A stretch of 64,000 nucleotides of DNA, taken from NCBI RefSeq assembly GCF_024721975.1, contig NZ_JANQBB010000005.1, forward strand, positions 389,793 through 453,792, in the 5' to 3' direction. The position numbers and the translations under genes were made by a program. Source of the stretch: Paenibacillus endoradicis. Its GTDB lineage: Bacteria; Bacillota; Bacilli; Paenibacillales; Paenibacillaceae. A model generated the notes under the pieces. It made no database searches. It saw only the letters and a program-made list of their open reading frames with translations, and was not told the origin of the DNA. Shown piece by piece: positions 34,910 to 43,512 of the stretch (positions are counted from its first letter, which is position 1; each line of letters opens with the position of its first letter).

Positions 34910-37900
34910 TTGGTGAGCAATGCTACGATAATTCAGACTAATGACAATATATTTATAGGTTCCGATACTGCTACATCAACAACTATAGGCGATCAGTTAT
35001 ATAGAATAGATACAAGAGCGACCAAGTTATATCAAATTGATAACTTGGTTTTGTTTTGTTCTGGAAACCTGAACTATTGCTATAGATTAGTTGACGAGTT
35101 CTTGTTGCAAGAGGTTAGAGACGTAAAAACCATCAAGAAGTTGTTGATGGAAAGCCATAATGGAGAAGATGTAGAGGTTGTTATATGCGAGGTAAAAGAT
35201 AAAAAAACATTTGTGTATCAACTATCTCCTTATAACGACTTTGAAATTATATGTTTTACAGATATTCCAATCGGGGGAGTAAATGTTGTAACAGCAGGGA
35301 TTAAAACGAAAGAGTCTCATAACCTTGCATACGACAATTTACTTAACAGAAAGAATGTTTCCGATGTATATAAAACGATATTTGATGATATCTCATATGA
35401 AGGAATTGGTGGTACTTTAACTGTGTACAGACTTAATGAAAACGGAGTGAGTAAGTATCTGACTCATGAGATTAAGGAGAAGATAGATTTGAAATTTCTT
35501 ACACTAAGTGCTGTATTAAATCAATTCCAAAAGAATCTGATAGTGGGAGAGCGCATCTATGGAAAAATCTTTATGGGTGTCAACTTGGCTCTCGAAGATG
35601 AAGATGGCGTATTGAAGTTCCAAGGCTCTAAAGGTGAAATATTTGACCGCAACGGAAGGCTTGTAATGAAGCTAGGTTTAGTTGAAGAGAATCCTGATAG
35701 ATTTGGTCTATGGTCATTTAATGACACTACTAGAGTTAAAATGGACAGCATAGAAGGCTTCGTGATCGACAGAGCGACAACTGACACAACTAATCATTCT
35801 GATGGATGGGAGAAGCTTATGTGGGCTGACCCGAAAGATGGAACATTATACACTAAAGGTTTGATTGCCGAGAACATTAAGATAGTTAATAAGATTGGCG
35901 ATGTGATTCTTGATGCTGAAAATGGCTACTTCAATATCGGAGACTTCGATAACATTGTTATGGATAATAAGTTTACTTCATTAGAGAAGATGCAATTCAT
36001 TACTGAACTGTACAAGATTAATTCTGGTTATCACAGAACGCTTGAACAAGCAGAAGAGTATAAGAAGTCACAGCGTGATGATGTGTTCGATATGGAAGCA
36101 CAATTCTTCACGAAGTCACCAAGTACAATTGATCTATACTCAACACAGCCGCTTACTGATGCTTACTTTGCGTTAATGACTTATATCGCTCAATATATTG
36201 ATGTTGTATCGGCAGACCCATTAGATATCAATGTAAACTCTCCTATGACAGACAGGACAGATGAGATTCCTGATCGTGCAGAGTTCATTTTGAAATTCAA
36301 GAACTACTACGATGCAGAGATGAATCTTAGTAATAAAATAGAAGACGCTCAGTTCTATTCTGGTCTTAACATGGGGCAATATTACAATAACGTAGTTATT
36401 GGTCAATATGGTTTCATTGCTCTACGTAATGATGGCAAGTACCGCTCAGTGTTGAATGCTACGAATGGTTTAGCATTACAAAAGTGGGAGAAGAACGCAT
36501 GGGTCAATAAGGTATATGCTTCTATTGGAAACTCTTCATATGAAGATGGAACATTGATTGCAGAAGATTTAGTTGCTAAACGCTTGCGTATCGAGACTAA
36601 ACTTGGCGATGTGTTGCTTGATGCAGACGCATTAAACTTTGACTTCTCTGTACTTAAATCTATCATATTAGATGATGTAATTATGTCACCAGAAAAGATA
36701 ACATTAGCCAATCAAATTAAGATCATCACAAAACAATATGTCGCCCTAAAAGAGCAAATTACCAAATACGCAACGGTTATTTATAGTGAAAGAGACTCTT
36801 CTTACTATGGTCTTGATACAGCTAAAACAGAGTTAGAAAAACTAGGAACTGAACTTGTTACCACGTATGACGCATTGACTAGCTATATGGCTCCTGTGTT
36901 TGTCGATATGAACGCAACAACACATATCATCAATGACCTGAAATCCACTAGACTTATCTTCCATACTAAATGGGAGGACTTCTACAAAGCATATGAGGGT
37001 GGCAGAGCGAAGCTTGCTGACTTCTTAGAGAAGTCTTCGTTGCAGTTAGGTCGTAACTACAACAATACTGTTATTGATGCTTTGAATGGCATTGTGGTCA
37101 CTAGAGGTGACGTTATGCAAAGAGCGATCATGAATGGTAATAATAATGGTGGTTTCAGACTTCAAAAAAATACTAACACAGCACAGTCACCAGTATGGGT
37201 TGATAAGTTCTATGCTGATTATGAAGGTAATTTATATGCCGAGGAACTACGTGCAATCAGATTGAGAATCTTGTCTGGTGATGGTGACATGCTTATTGAT
37301 GGGGACGCTAAGAAGTTCTATCTTAATAAGTTTGATCTTATTGGTGCAGGACTTATTACATCTGAGCATATTATCACTAACACTATTACAGCAGACGATG
37401 GATATATTGCCGACTTAACAGTAAATCACTTGAAAACAATAGCGAAAGATGGAGAAGAAGGAGAGTATGTAGACTACATTGATATCAAAGATAATGAAGC
37501 GAGATGGATTACTGGTAAGATTGTTACAAAGATTCCTGCAAAAGACTCTAGGGGTAATGATCTCTATTGGAAGGATTCAAGTAAAAAATACTTAACTACT
37601 GATGTAACTCCTTACATTGCCTATGACTATGGAAAATTAGAAGAAACAGATAAGTTAAAGTTTGCTTTCGAGGATTCTGGTCAAGCTTCGTATCCGTATA
37701 GTGTTTGGGGAGCAGGAGACGGTATTAAAAAGAATACTGGAATAGAATATGCGGATAGTGCAAGAGGGTATCTTTACAAAACCTCGGATGCTTTTCACTT
37801 TAGATATAATGCAAGTAACTCAGGGGACTTACGAGAGATCAAGTTACAGGATGACGGGATTGCAATTCATTCGAAAAATAAGCCTATTAAGATATCAGGT

Positions 37901-38125
37901 AAAGAAGTTACTATAAAATCTATAGACGGCTCAATTCAACTCGTTCATAACTCAGGGACACATATTAAGATAGATTCGACAGGGGATAATATTCAACTTC
38001 AACTCTATAATGGTAGCGTTGTTGAGATGAATAACTCGGGATTAAACGTAGAGATAAATGGAAATATAGATATAGCTGCAACTGGAAGTATTAAACTCAC
38101 AGGTTCAAGGATTGATTTGAACTAA
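34910..38125 (+). CDS. large phage-tail-like protein with an N-terminal Ntn-hydrolase-like domain
   Basis: 1071 residues from TTG 34910 (AAAGGAG upstream). Residues 1-185 resemble a proteasome beta/HslV fold: ATIIQTNDNIFIGSDTATS, then ATKLYQIDNLVLFCSGN, then GGVNVVTAG and YEGIGGTLTVYRL. Alignment puts Ala5-Thr6 at the usual Thr-Thr start, so activity is uncertain. From about residue 300 come three modules of about 230 residues, each with LY/IA-E-L-A-RI and GDVLLDA (starting near 313, 546 and 773). The C-terminal 100 residues (IAIHSKNKPIKISGKEV, GNIDIAATGSIKLTG) are repetitive, as in beta-helical tail spikes. The rest resembles minor tail/fibre proteins of Gram-positive phages. No other virion gene lies nearby. 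Confidence 0.72.
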   Translation: MVSNATIIQTNDNIFIGSDTATSTTIGDQLYRIDTRATKLYQIDNLVLFCSGNLNYCYRLVDEFLLQEVRDVKTIKKLLMESHNGEDVEVVICEVKDKKTFVYQLSPYNDFEIICFTDIPIGGVNVVTAGIKTKESHNLAYDNLLNRKNVSDVYKTIFDDISYEGIGGTLTVYRLNENGVSKYLTHEIKEKIDLKFLTLSAVLNQFQKNLIVGERIYGKIFMGVNLALEDEDGVLKFQGSKGEIFDRNGRLVMKLGLVEENPDRFGLWSFNDTTRVKMDSIEGFVIDRATTDTTNHSDGWEKLMWADPKDGTLYTKGLIAENIKIVNKIGDVILDAENGYFNIGDFDNIVMDNKFTSLEKMQFITELYKINSGYHRTLEQAEEYKKSQRDDVFDMEAQFFTKSPSTIDLYSTQPLTDAYFALMTYIAQYIDVVSADPLDINVNSPMTDRTDEIPDRAEFILKFKNYYDAEMNLSNKIEDAQFYSGLNMGQYYNNVVIGQYGFIALRNDGKYRSVLNATNGLALQKWEKNAWVNKVYASIGNSSYEDGTLIAEDLVAKRLRIETKLGDVLLDADALNFDFSVLKSIILDDVIMSPEKITLANQIKIITKQYVALKEQITKYATVIYSERDSSYYGLDTAKTELEKLGTELVTTYDALTSYMAPVFVDMNATTHIINDLKSTRLIFHTKWEDFYKAYEGGRAKLADFLEKSSLQLGRNYNNTVIDALNGIVVTRGDVMQRAIMNGNNNGGFRLQKNTNTAQSPVWVDKFYADYEGNLYAEELRAIRLRILSGDGDMLIDGDAKKFYLNKFDLIGAGLITSEHIITNTITADDGYIADLTVNHLKTIAKDGEEGEYVDYIDIKDNEARWITGKIVTKIPAKDSRGNDLYWKDSSKKYLTTDVTPYIAYDYGKLEETDKLKFAFEDSGQASYPYSVWGAGDGIKKNTGIEYADSARGYLYKTSDAFHFRYNASNSGDLREIKLQDDGIAIHSKNKPIKISGKEVTIKSIDGSIQLVHNSGTHIKIDSTGDNIQLQLYNGSVVEMNNSGLNVEINGNIDIAATGSIKLTGSRIDLN

Positions 38126-38210
38126 ATCTGGTAGCAGAAGGAAAGAGCAGCCATATTCACTGAATACGAACGATTAAGGATTATAGAATTGGGGTAAAAA
38201 GTTATCATTT

Positions 38211-38314
38211 TTAAAAACCGCTCTGCTACGCCCTCATTTAATAATAATCTTATATCTTATATTTTTTTATATATTATATATTATTAAATAAGAGTGGAGC
38301 TGAACGGTTTTTAA
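38211..38314. repeat. 104-bp AT-rich imperfect inverted repeat, possible origin
   Basis: Arms TTAAAAACCGCTCTGCT and AGCTGAACGGTTTTTAA extend inward through TTTAATAAT / ATTATTAAA for about 35 bp each, with few mismatches. The centre is almost pure A/T (TATATTTTTTTATATATTA). It lies between the tail-like gene and the replication-initiator-like gene. An origin or transposon remnant are both possible; origin is inferred from the neighbour and the base composition. Confidence 0.5.
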
Positions 38315-38438
38315 GATTCTGATACTTAGTCTAACTTAACATTCATAGCCAATTAATACTGTAACGAGATAGTAGAATAAGTGGTGTTATAAGCACTAAT
38401 TTAATTATAAGGGAGTAAATGAATATAGAAACTGCATT

Positions 38439-38469
38439 GACCAACCAATTAAAGAGTTGGTCTTTTTTT
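38439..38469 (+). terminator. terminator
   Basis: GACCAAC / GTTGGTC stem followed by TTTTTTT. Confidence 0.75.
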
Positions 38470-38505
38470 ATACCCAAAAATGATACTACGTGGAGTGATT
38501 GAGAA

Positions 38506-38679
38506 ATGAGAGCAGAGCAGGATTATTTCTTTTGTTACAACGCTAAAATGATGGCGCATTTGAAGAGAAGCGGATTTAGTTATATCTGTTCTGCGCTACA
38601 TGAGAAGAGCGGCAATAAGTTTTGGCTGTTTGCTAGAAACTGCGTGTTACAAGCAAGTATTGATAGCTTCGAGGGATAG
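38506..38679 (+). CDS. DUF5659-like small protein
   Basis: 57 residues; ATG 38506 with GGAGTGATTGAGAA upstream. The sequence DYFFCYNAKMMAHLKRSGF, YICSALHEKSGNKFWLFAR and LQASIDSFEG follows the DUF5659 pattern (short protein, Tyr/Cys-rich, FWLF motif), common on plasmids and phages of Firmicutes. Its function is unknown. It is 54 nt before the replication-initiator-like gene. Confidence 0.65.
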   Translation: MRAEQDYFFCYNAKMMAHLKRSGFSYICSALHEKSGNKFWLFARNCVLQASIDSFEG

Positions 38680-38733
38680 GATTATGTAAATGATAATCAT
38701 TCGTATGGGATAAATAGACAGGAGAGATGGAGT

Positions 38734-39747
38734 ATGTCAAGAAAAAGACAAGCGGTTTTCACAAAATCAGAAATGACTAATCTATTAGGTGTAAGCGAGA
38801 AGCAACATGAGGTGTACATGCCTAATGAAATTTTCAATGACCTCACAGAAGCGTTTAAGGAGAATGAGTTACAAGGCAAAACTTCGACGCATATTGCATT
38901 TGCGTATTCATACTATTTTTTGGCGAATTACATGTGGAGATATGCACGGTATCGTCACGTTGATGATAAATCAGGAGAAAGCCCAATCAATGAAGGTTTG
39001 ATTAAACAGATTCTGGGTTTTCCTGCCAAATCGGAACAGTACACATATCTTACTAAGAACAAATCTGGACTACTACAAAATCTAGGTTATATTCGCAAAG
39101 AAACAGATAAGCCCTGTAGGTACTTCTATGAAAATAACGGTAAGAAAGAAGTAGTGTTTGTCTATGAAAGCGATTATCCAGAGGTTTATGGTAACAATAA
39201 AAATTGGAAAGTATCAATGCCTGTAAAGGGAATTTGGCGATATGAGGAATCAGAGTTAGATAACTGTGAAGACGGAACATTCTATATGATTCAGAAAACT
39301 CACAAGATTGACATTGATGTTTTTATCTACTGTATGACTGATGCAGAATTAGGTGTTGAAGGATTTTACCTTTACAGTTTCTTAAAGTATTCAACAGACA
39401 AATTCAAAGCATTCGATTGTTCGAATAAAGGAATGGCATATCTAACAGGTATGTCTATTGATGAGGTTAAGAGTCAACTTTACAAATTAGAAAAACGTAA
39501 TATGATTGAAAATGACCATAAACCATTCTGTCGGAACAAACCGAATGATAAGCAAACTAAGGCAAACACATACAGAATTAATGAAAGATATGAATTTATT
39601 TCAAATAAATTTCAGTTTAATACAATTCCTAAGCAACGCAAGATTTCGGCTGAAAGATACGAAATTGAAATTGGGTGGGCAAATGAACGTGAGATTAATG
39701 GCGATATTGAAGACTATGAAGAGATGAATGATTTGCCATTCGATTAA
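38734..39747 (+). CDS. replication-initiator-like winged-helix protein
   Basis: 337 residues with an AGGAGAGATGGAG ribosome site. The region FYLYSFLKYSTDKFKAFDC, MAYLTGMSIDEVKSQLYKL and EKRNMIENDHK looks like the winged helix of plasmid or phage replication initiators. The N-terminal half contains HIAFAYSYYFLANYMWRYARY. The C-terminus is acidic. It follows an AT-rich inverted repeat, which supports a role in replicating the element, but no family is certain. With the primase-like gene broken, this could be the only working replication gene. Confidence 0.6.
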   Translation: MSRKRQAVFTKSEMTNLLGVSEKQHEVYMPNEIFNDLTEAFKENELQGKTSTHIAFAYSYYFLANYMWRYARYRHVDDKSGESPINEGLIKQILGFPAKSEQYTYLTKNKSGLLQNLGYIRKETDKPCRYFYENNGKKEVVFVYESDYPEVYGNNKNWKVSMPVKGIWRYEESELDNCEDGTFYMIQKTHKIDIDVFIYCMTDAELGVEGFYLYSFLKYSTDKFKAFDCSNKGMAYLTGMSIDEVKSQLYKLEKRNMIENDHKPFCRNKPNDKQTKANTYRINERYEFISNKFQFNTIPKQRKISAERYEIEIGWANEREINGDIEDYEEMNDLPFD

Positions 39748-39753
39748 TGGTGT

Positions 39754-39795
39754 AACATATCCCATTCCTATTAAGTAGTGGGATATGTTTGTTTA
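39754..39795 (+). terminator. terminator after the initiator-like gene
   Basis: AACATATCCCA / TGGGATATGTT stem followed by TGTTT. Confidence 0.75.
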
Positions 39796-40205
39796 GAACT
39801 ATCCTGTACGTTAGCCTAATTAACTTCAACAGAATCATGTGATTACATACCAACGATAACATATCCATCCAGCAACAGCATACTAATTATAAGCGATACG
39901 ATGCGGTCAGAAGGTCATAATGCATTGTATTAGTTATACATTAGCCAATAATAATGAGTCTCATAAGTGGTGATAGGGATGTTAATGAATGCCTGAAAAT
40001 ATAATGCGTAATTCTCTATGCTTGAAAATTGTCGATAGTGTACCGATACATCAACGAAAAGGATAAATAGCGATCAACTACAGTTACTACGCGATCATTG
40101 TTTGCTGACTTCTTAGCGTGAGGTCAAACAACTCAAAGAATGACTCCTAGGGCTGTTTGTTATGGATAAAATACGAGTTTTATTGAAATACGAAGGAGCT
40201 TATTA
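39796..40205. other. non-coding stretch of the element
   Basis: About 410 bp without a supported gene. Several short palindromes occur, but none could be assigned as oriT or another known site. Confidence 0.4.
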
Positions 40206-40271
40206 ATGAGTGGAAATAATGATAATCACATTAAAAACTTACGCAGTCAACTGGAAGACATTATGTTTTAG
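40206..40271 (+). CDS. 21-residue ORF with a strong ribosome site
   Basis: GAAGGAGCTTATTA precedes ATG 40206. The peptide ends HIKNLRSQLEDIMF. The second half resembles the first helix of Spo0E-type Asp-phosphatases, but the SQELD motif is absent and the frame stops early. It may be a remnant or nothing. A terminator follows at 40327. Confidence 0.3.
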   Translation: MSGNNDNHIKNLRSQLEDIMF

Positions 40272-40326
40272 TAGTAACATCTGAATGTTCCGCCCCATTT
40301 TGAGCGTAGATGACTGATGTTATAGC

Positions 40327-40364
40327 AAAGAAGACCACTTCATAATATCGAAGTGGTCTTCTTT
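40327..40364. terminator. bidirectional terminator
   Basis: AAAGAAGACCACTTC pairs perfectly with GAAGTGGTCTTCTTT around an 8-nt loop. With A and T runs on opposite sides, it can serve both the plus-strand unit and the lipoprotein gene from the other strand. Confidence 0.85.
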
Positions 40365-40427
40365 GTGTTACCGATCAAGTTATTTGTATGTGCAATAATC
40401 ATAGTTAACGGGAGTGATACTTTTATA

Positions 40428-41078
40428 CTATTCTTGAATAGCAGTAACTATACCATCTTCCAGATACACATATCTATCATAGTATACCCATTGTTCATGA
40501 ACACCATTTTTAGTAGTTGTCTTATTTATATCAGTTGGTTTACCCCAAGTTGAAGTTAAGACTTTTTCTGCTGTCATCCCAATAGATGGTGCGTAGTATT
40601 TTTCATTATACTCTCTTCTCGATTTATCAGCTTCCGCTTGTGATTCTGCCGCTCTTTTATCAAGTTCTGCTATTTGTTTACCTGACAAAGCCGTATAATA
40701 TGACATTAATGTTGAAGGAAGAATGATTCTCTGGTCATCATCATAATACATATCTGAAATATCTCTATAATTTTTATCACATTCGTCGTCATCTACAATA
40801 GAATCTTTATTCATACAGCCAGCAAACGTATGTAGCATAGACATTACAGCGTCATCCTGCTTATTGTATGAGACGATTGTTTCTTGTGCTTCTGAATACA
40901 TTTTATTAGTAAGTAAACATAAAACTTGGCTTTTTATGTTGTCATCTATTATTACATAATCGCTACAAGGAACTACTACCTCTTGAACAGCAATATTCTT
41001 TTCTTGTTCAAGACTGGTATTCCCACAAGCTGTTAAAATTACTGATAATGCGAGTAATACAATTATATTCTTTATCAT
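40428..41078 (-). CDS. lipoprotein with a BamE/SmpA-like C-terminal segment
   Basis: 216 residues; ATG 41078 follows AGAGGGAG. The signal peptide ends in the lipobox LTAC (VILTACGN), so it is exported and lipid-anchored. A helical, charged middle (AAESQAEADKSRREYNEKYY) is followed by IGMTAEKVLTSTWGKP and HEQWVYYDRYVYLEDG, which follows the short BamE-like pattern. The C-terminal architecture is reminiscent of the other membrane protein of the element at 29662. A role in surface exclusion is a guess only. Confidence 0.75.
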   Translation of the reverse strand: MIKNIIVLLALSVILTACGNTSLEQEKNIAVQEVVVPCSDYVIIDDNIKSQVLCLLTNKMYSEAQETIVSYNKQDDAVMSMLHTFAGCMNKDSIVDDDECDKNYRDISDMYYDDDQRIILPSTLMSYYTALSGKQIAELDKRAAESQAEADKSRREYNEKYYAPSIGMTAEKVLTSTWGKPTDINKTTTKNGVHEQWVYYDRYVYLEDGIVTAIQE

Positions 41079-41319
41079 AGTTTATCTCCCTCTGTGTTTG
41101 ATGCTTATATGTATCACAGATCATATTACCGTATATAAACAGATTTTCCAATGAAATTTCTGTCATATGCTCCTATAAATAATGTAAATCCTTTTATCCG
41201 CTTGTATGGAAAGGAAGTGATTAAAAATTTCATCTGACTTTTAAGGTTGGTATGAGAATGGATAAGAACACTTAGAAAAAAATGCTACATTCAAGAATCC
41301 TTAGAGTAGTTGTCCAGAA

Positions 41320-41449
41320 GTTTCGACTTCTGCCATATTATAAAAACAGTTTAAAAGTCTTAAACATTTATACTTGAAATAGTCCAGAAGATAGTCTAAA
41401 ATAAATAGTATAGAAGTTTATTAAGATTTAGACGAATGGAGCGATTACA
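41320..41449. other. possible resolution site upstream of the resolvase
   Basis: The gap 41079-41449 contains CAGAAGTTTCGACTTCTG (perfect 7-bp arms) and GTTTAAAAGTCTTAAAC, plus TCCAGAAG motifs at two places. Clustered dyads directly upstream of a serine resolvase fit a res site. No consensus for this resolvase is known to me. Confidence 0.35.
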
Positions 41450-42046
41450 ATGACATTGTACGGTTATGCTAGAACATCGACAGTTGGGCAGGACAATGGA
41501 CTAGAGGCTCAGAAGCAACTTCTTAAAGAAGCAGGGTGCGCTAACATCTATCATGAGCAAGTGACTGGTACATCTACAGAGAAGCGTTCTGCGTTGAAGG
41601 AACTATTAGAAGCAATGTCAAAAGGTGATACGCTTGTAATAACCAAAATAGATCGTCTAGCACGTTCCATTATAGACTTGAACAGCATTGTCAATGACTT
41701 GCTTGCCAGAGGCATTAATGTGAAGTTCTTAAAAGACAATCTACACTTTGAAGTTGTTGAGAAGGCTAGTCCTATGCAAACTCTAATGTTTAACATGCTA
41801 GGCTCATTTGCACAATTTGAGAGAGATTTGATAGTAGACCGTACAACAGAAGGTAGAGAACGTGCTAAAGCTAAAGGTACTCACATGGGTCGCCCTGCAC
41901 TGGATGCAAGCATCATCAAACGTGCATTGAATCTGTACGCTGAGCGTGAGACAAATGGACTGACAGTAAGTGAGATCATCAAGTCGACTGGCATACCGAA
42001 GGCTACATTGTACGCTGAATTAAAGAAGCAAGAGAAGTCAAAGTAG
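41450..42046 (+). CDS. serine recombinase (resolvase/invertase family)
   Basis: 198 residues. N-terminal catalytic domain with GYARTSTVGQDNGLEAQ (catalytic Ser in RTST), DTLVITKIDRLARS and FAQFERDLIVDRTTEGR. The C-terminal HTH region is GLTVSEIIKSTGIPKATLYA. Small serine recombinases of this kind resolve dimers or transposon cointegrates, or invert DNA. It has a strong hairpin terminator behind it. It is probably a maintenance function of the element and not its integrase. Confidence 0.9.
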   Translation: MTLYGYARTSTVGQDNGLEAQKQLLKEAGCANIYHEQVTGTSTEKRSALKELLEAMSKGDTLVITKIDRLARSIIDLNSIVNDLLARGINVKFLKDNLHFEVVEKASPMQTLMFNMLGSFAQFERDLIVDRTTEGRERAKAKGTHMGRPALDASIIKRALNLYAERETNGLTVSEIIKSTGIPKATLYAELKKQEKSK

Positions 42047-42061
42047 TCCATATAGATTGAA

Positions 42062-42094
42062 CAAGAAGCCCATCGTAGAATGATGGGCTTCTTG
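42062..42094. terminator. terminator after the resolvase
   Basis: CAAGAAGCCCATC pairs perfectly with GATGGGCTTCTTG around GTAGAAT. Confidence 0.8.
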
Positions 42095-42420
42095 TCATTT
42101 TCATGGAAAATGAAGCGGGTAGGGATTCACCTGCAATTTACTACATTTAAAGTAATATACATGAGGATTAAGGTATAAGGGGGGAATGGTTAACAGTAGA
42201 TTTACAATTAGATTAGACAAGGAACAGGGGTACACTTCCATGCTAAAACCCTGCTAGAAAATTTTACGATACGAAAGAGTGGGAGGTTATTGGTAATTAG
42301 TTTGAATAACTGGAAAAACAACAAAAAATACAATTGCGTAGAAAAAATGAATTATTTCTATTTTCGACAAAATATGGTATACATAATTAGATTGATATTA
42401 CTATTTTAAATGAGGGGTTT
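42095..42420. other. intergenic region before the Lamassu-like pair
   Basis: Contains GCGGGTAGGGATTCACCTG at 42116, related to sequences at 45738 and 46857. AT-rich upstream of the nuclease gene, with TGGTATACATAAT near 42376-42388 as a possible -10. No gene seen. Confidence 0.4.
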
Positions 42421-43509
42421 ATGATTGAAAGAAAACTCATAGATACAATAAAACTAATACCCGATGATAGAAGTGGTGACCACGCACAAGATGGTTTCGA
42501 CTATCAATTCTCTACAGCTATATATTTGATGTTAAGTCATTTGAAAGATAAAAGAGACTTCGCATTTATGTATGAAAAGATAGATGATTATGTTTTTGTA
42601 AGTGATAAACTTAATTCAGTTGACTTGTATCAGTCAAAAAGTACTTCTCGTACATTAACGGAAAATGAACTGATAAAAAGTGATCCAGTTAAAATTAAGA
42701 AAAGTAAAAATAAAACAAAAGATAATACCGATGTAGCGGAACCTAAAACTACAGGATTGTCCATATTAGAGAAGATTCAAAACAATATAGACACTGTAAC
42801 AACACATATGGGTGAATGTGTTGTTAAAGGACACTTACTTTGGAATAGTGATTATGAATTTGGTGCGAATTTAGTTAAAGATAGTATAATTACAACTAAA
42901 TCTGATGCTCTTGTTTTAGACGATTTATCTATTAAGGTTAAAGATGGTTTAGTAACAAAGACTAGTAAGTCTGATTTTTCTTGGGAAAATATTAAAGTTA
43001 ATAGATTGTTGTCAAAAAAGCATCACTTTGATTTAACATGTAAACATATAGAAAAAGTAATACATTCTCTGATTGGAGAAAATAATTCATATAGTGAAGC
43101 ATTTTATAATAGTTTGTTTATTAAAATAAAAGAAATAAGAATCAGTAAAAAAGAACTCACCAGTGAGTTTTTGTTACATCAAATAAAAACTATCAGTTCA
43201 CTTGAATCAAAAAAAATAGAAAAAGAAAATTATAGACATTTGATAAGTGATGATGACTATAGAAACAATTTATTGCATATTGCAGTTAATGAGTTGAGTT
43301 CTTTGAAAAGTTTACCCGAATATCCTAAAAAAGAAGCATATAATTTGATTTGTGAGTATGTCGATATTAACTATTCTATAATAAAATACCCTCATAAGGT
43401 TTTTGATGAGATTTCTGCACTGGAAAAATATTCAGAGATATGTCTTATAAATTCGGAAGAAAATATAAAAGCAATGATAATTTTAGCATTCCTAGAGAAG
43501 GAGGTATGA
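42421..43509 (+). CDS. Cap4/DUF4297-type nuclease, Lamassu-like effector
   Basis: 362 residues from ATG 42421 with GAGGGGTTT just upstream. The N-terminal part carries the DUF4297 (Cap4 dsDNA endonuclease) pattern: SGDHAQDGFDYQFSTAIYL, then the PD-(D/E)xK elements EKIDDYVFV and VDLYQSKSTS (QxK). A Lys-rich linker lies near residues 95-110, and a helical C-terminal part follows. The stop is 3 nt before the SMC-like gene, so the two are translationally linked. In Lamassu systems a DUF4297 effector is controlled by an SMC-type ATPase and degrades DNA on phage infection. That role here is inferred from domains and order. Confidence 0.75.
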   Translation: MIERKLIDTIKLIPDDRSGDHAQDGFDYQFSTAIYLMLSHLKDKRDFAFMYEKIDDYVFVSDKLNSVDLYQSKSTSRTLTENELIKSDPVKIKKSKNKTKDNTDVAEPKTTGLSILEKIQNNIDTVTTHMGECVVKGHLLWNSDYEFGANLVKDSIITTKSDALVLDDLSIKVKDGLVTKTSKSDFSWENIKVNRLLSKKHHFDLTCKHIEKVIHSLIGENNSYSEAFYNSLFIKIKEIRISKKELTSEFLLHQIKTISSLESKKIEKENYRHLISDDDYRNNLLHIAVNELSSLKSLPEYPKKEAYNLICEYVDINYSIIKYPHKVFDEISALEKYSEICLINSEENIKAMIILAFLEKEV

Positions 43510-43512
43510 TTT

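Noticed and set aside
39796..40205. oriT or relaxase locus for mobilisation
   Set aside because: No relaxase gene and no recognisable nick-site motif; the stretch is simply unexplained.
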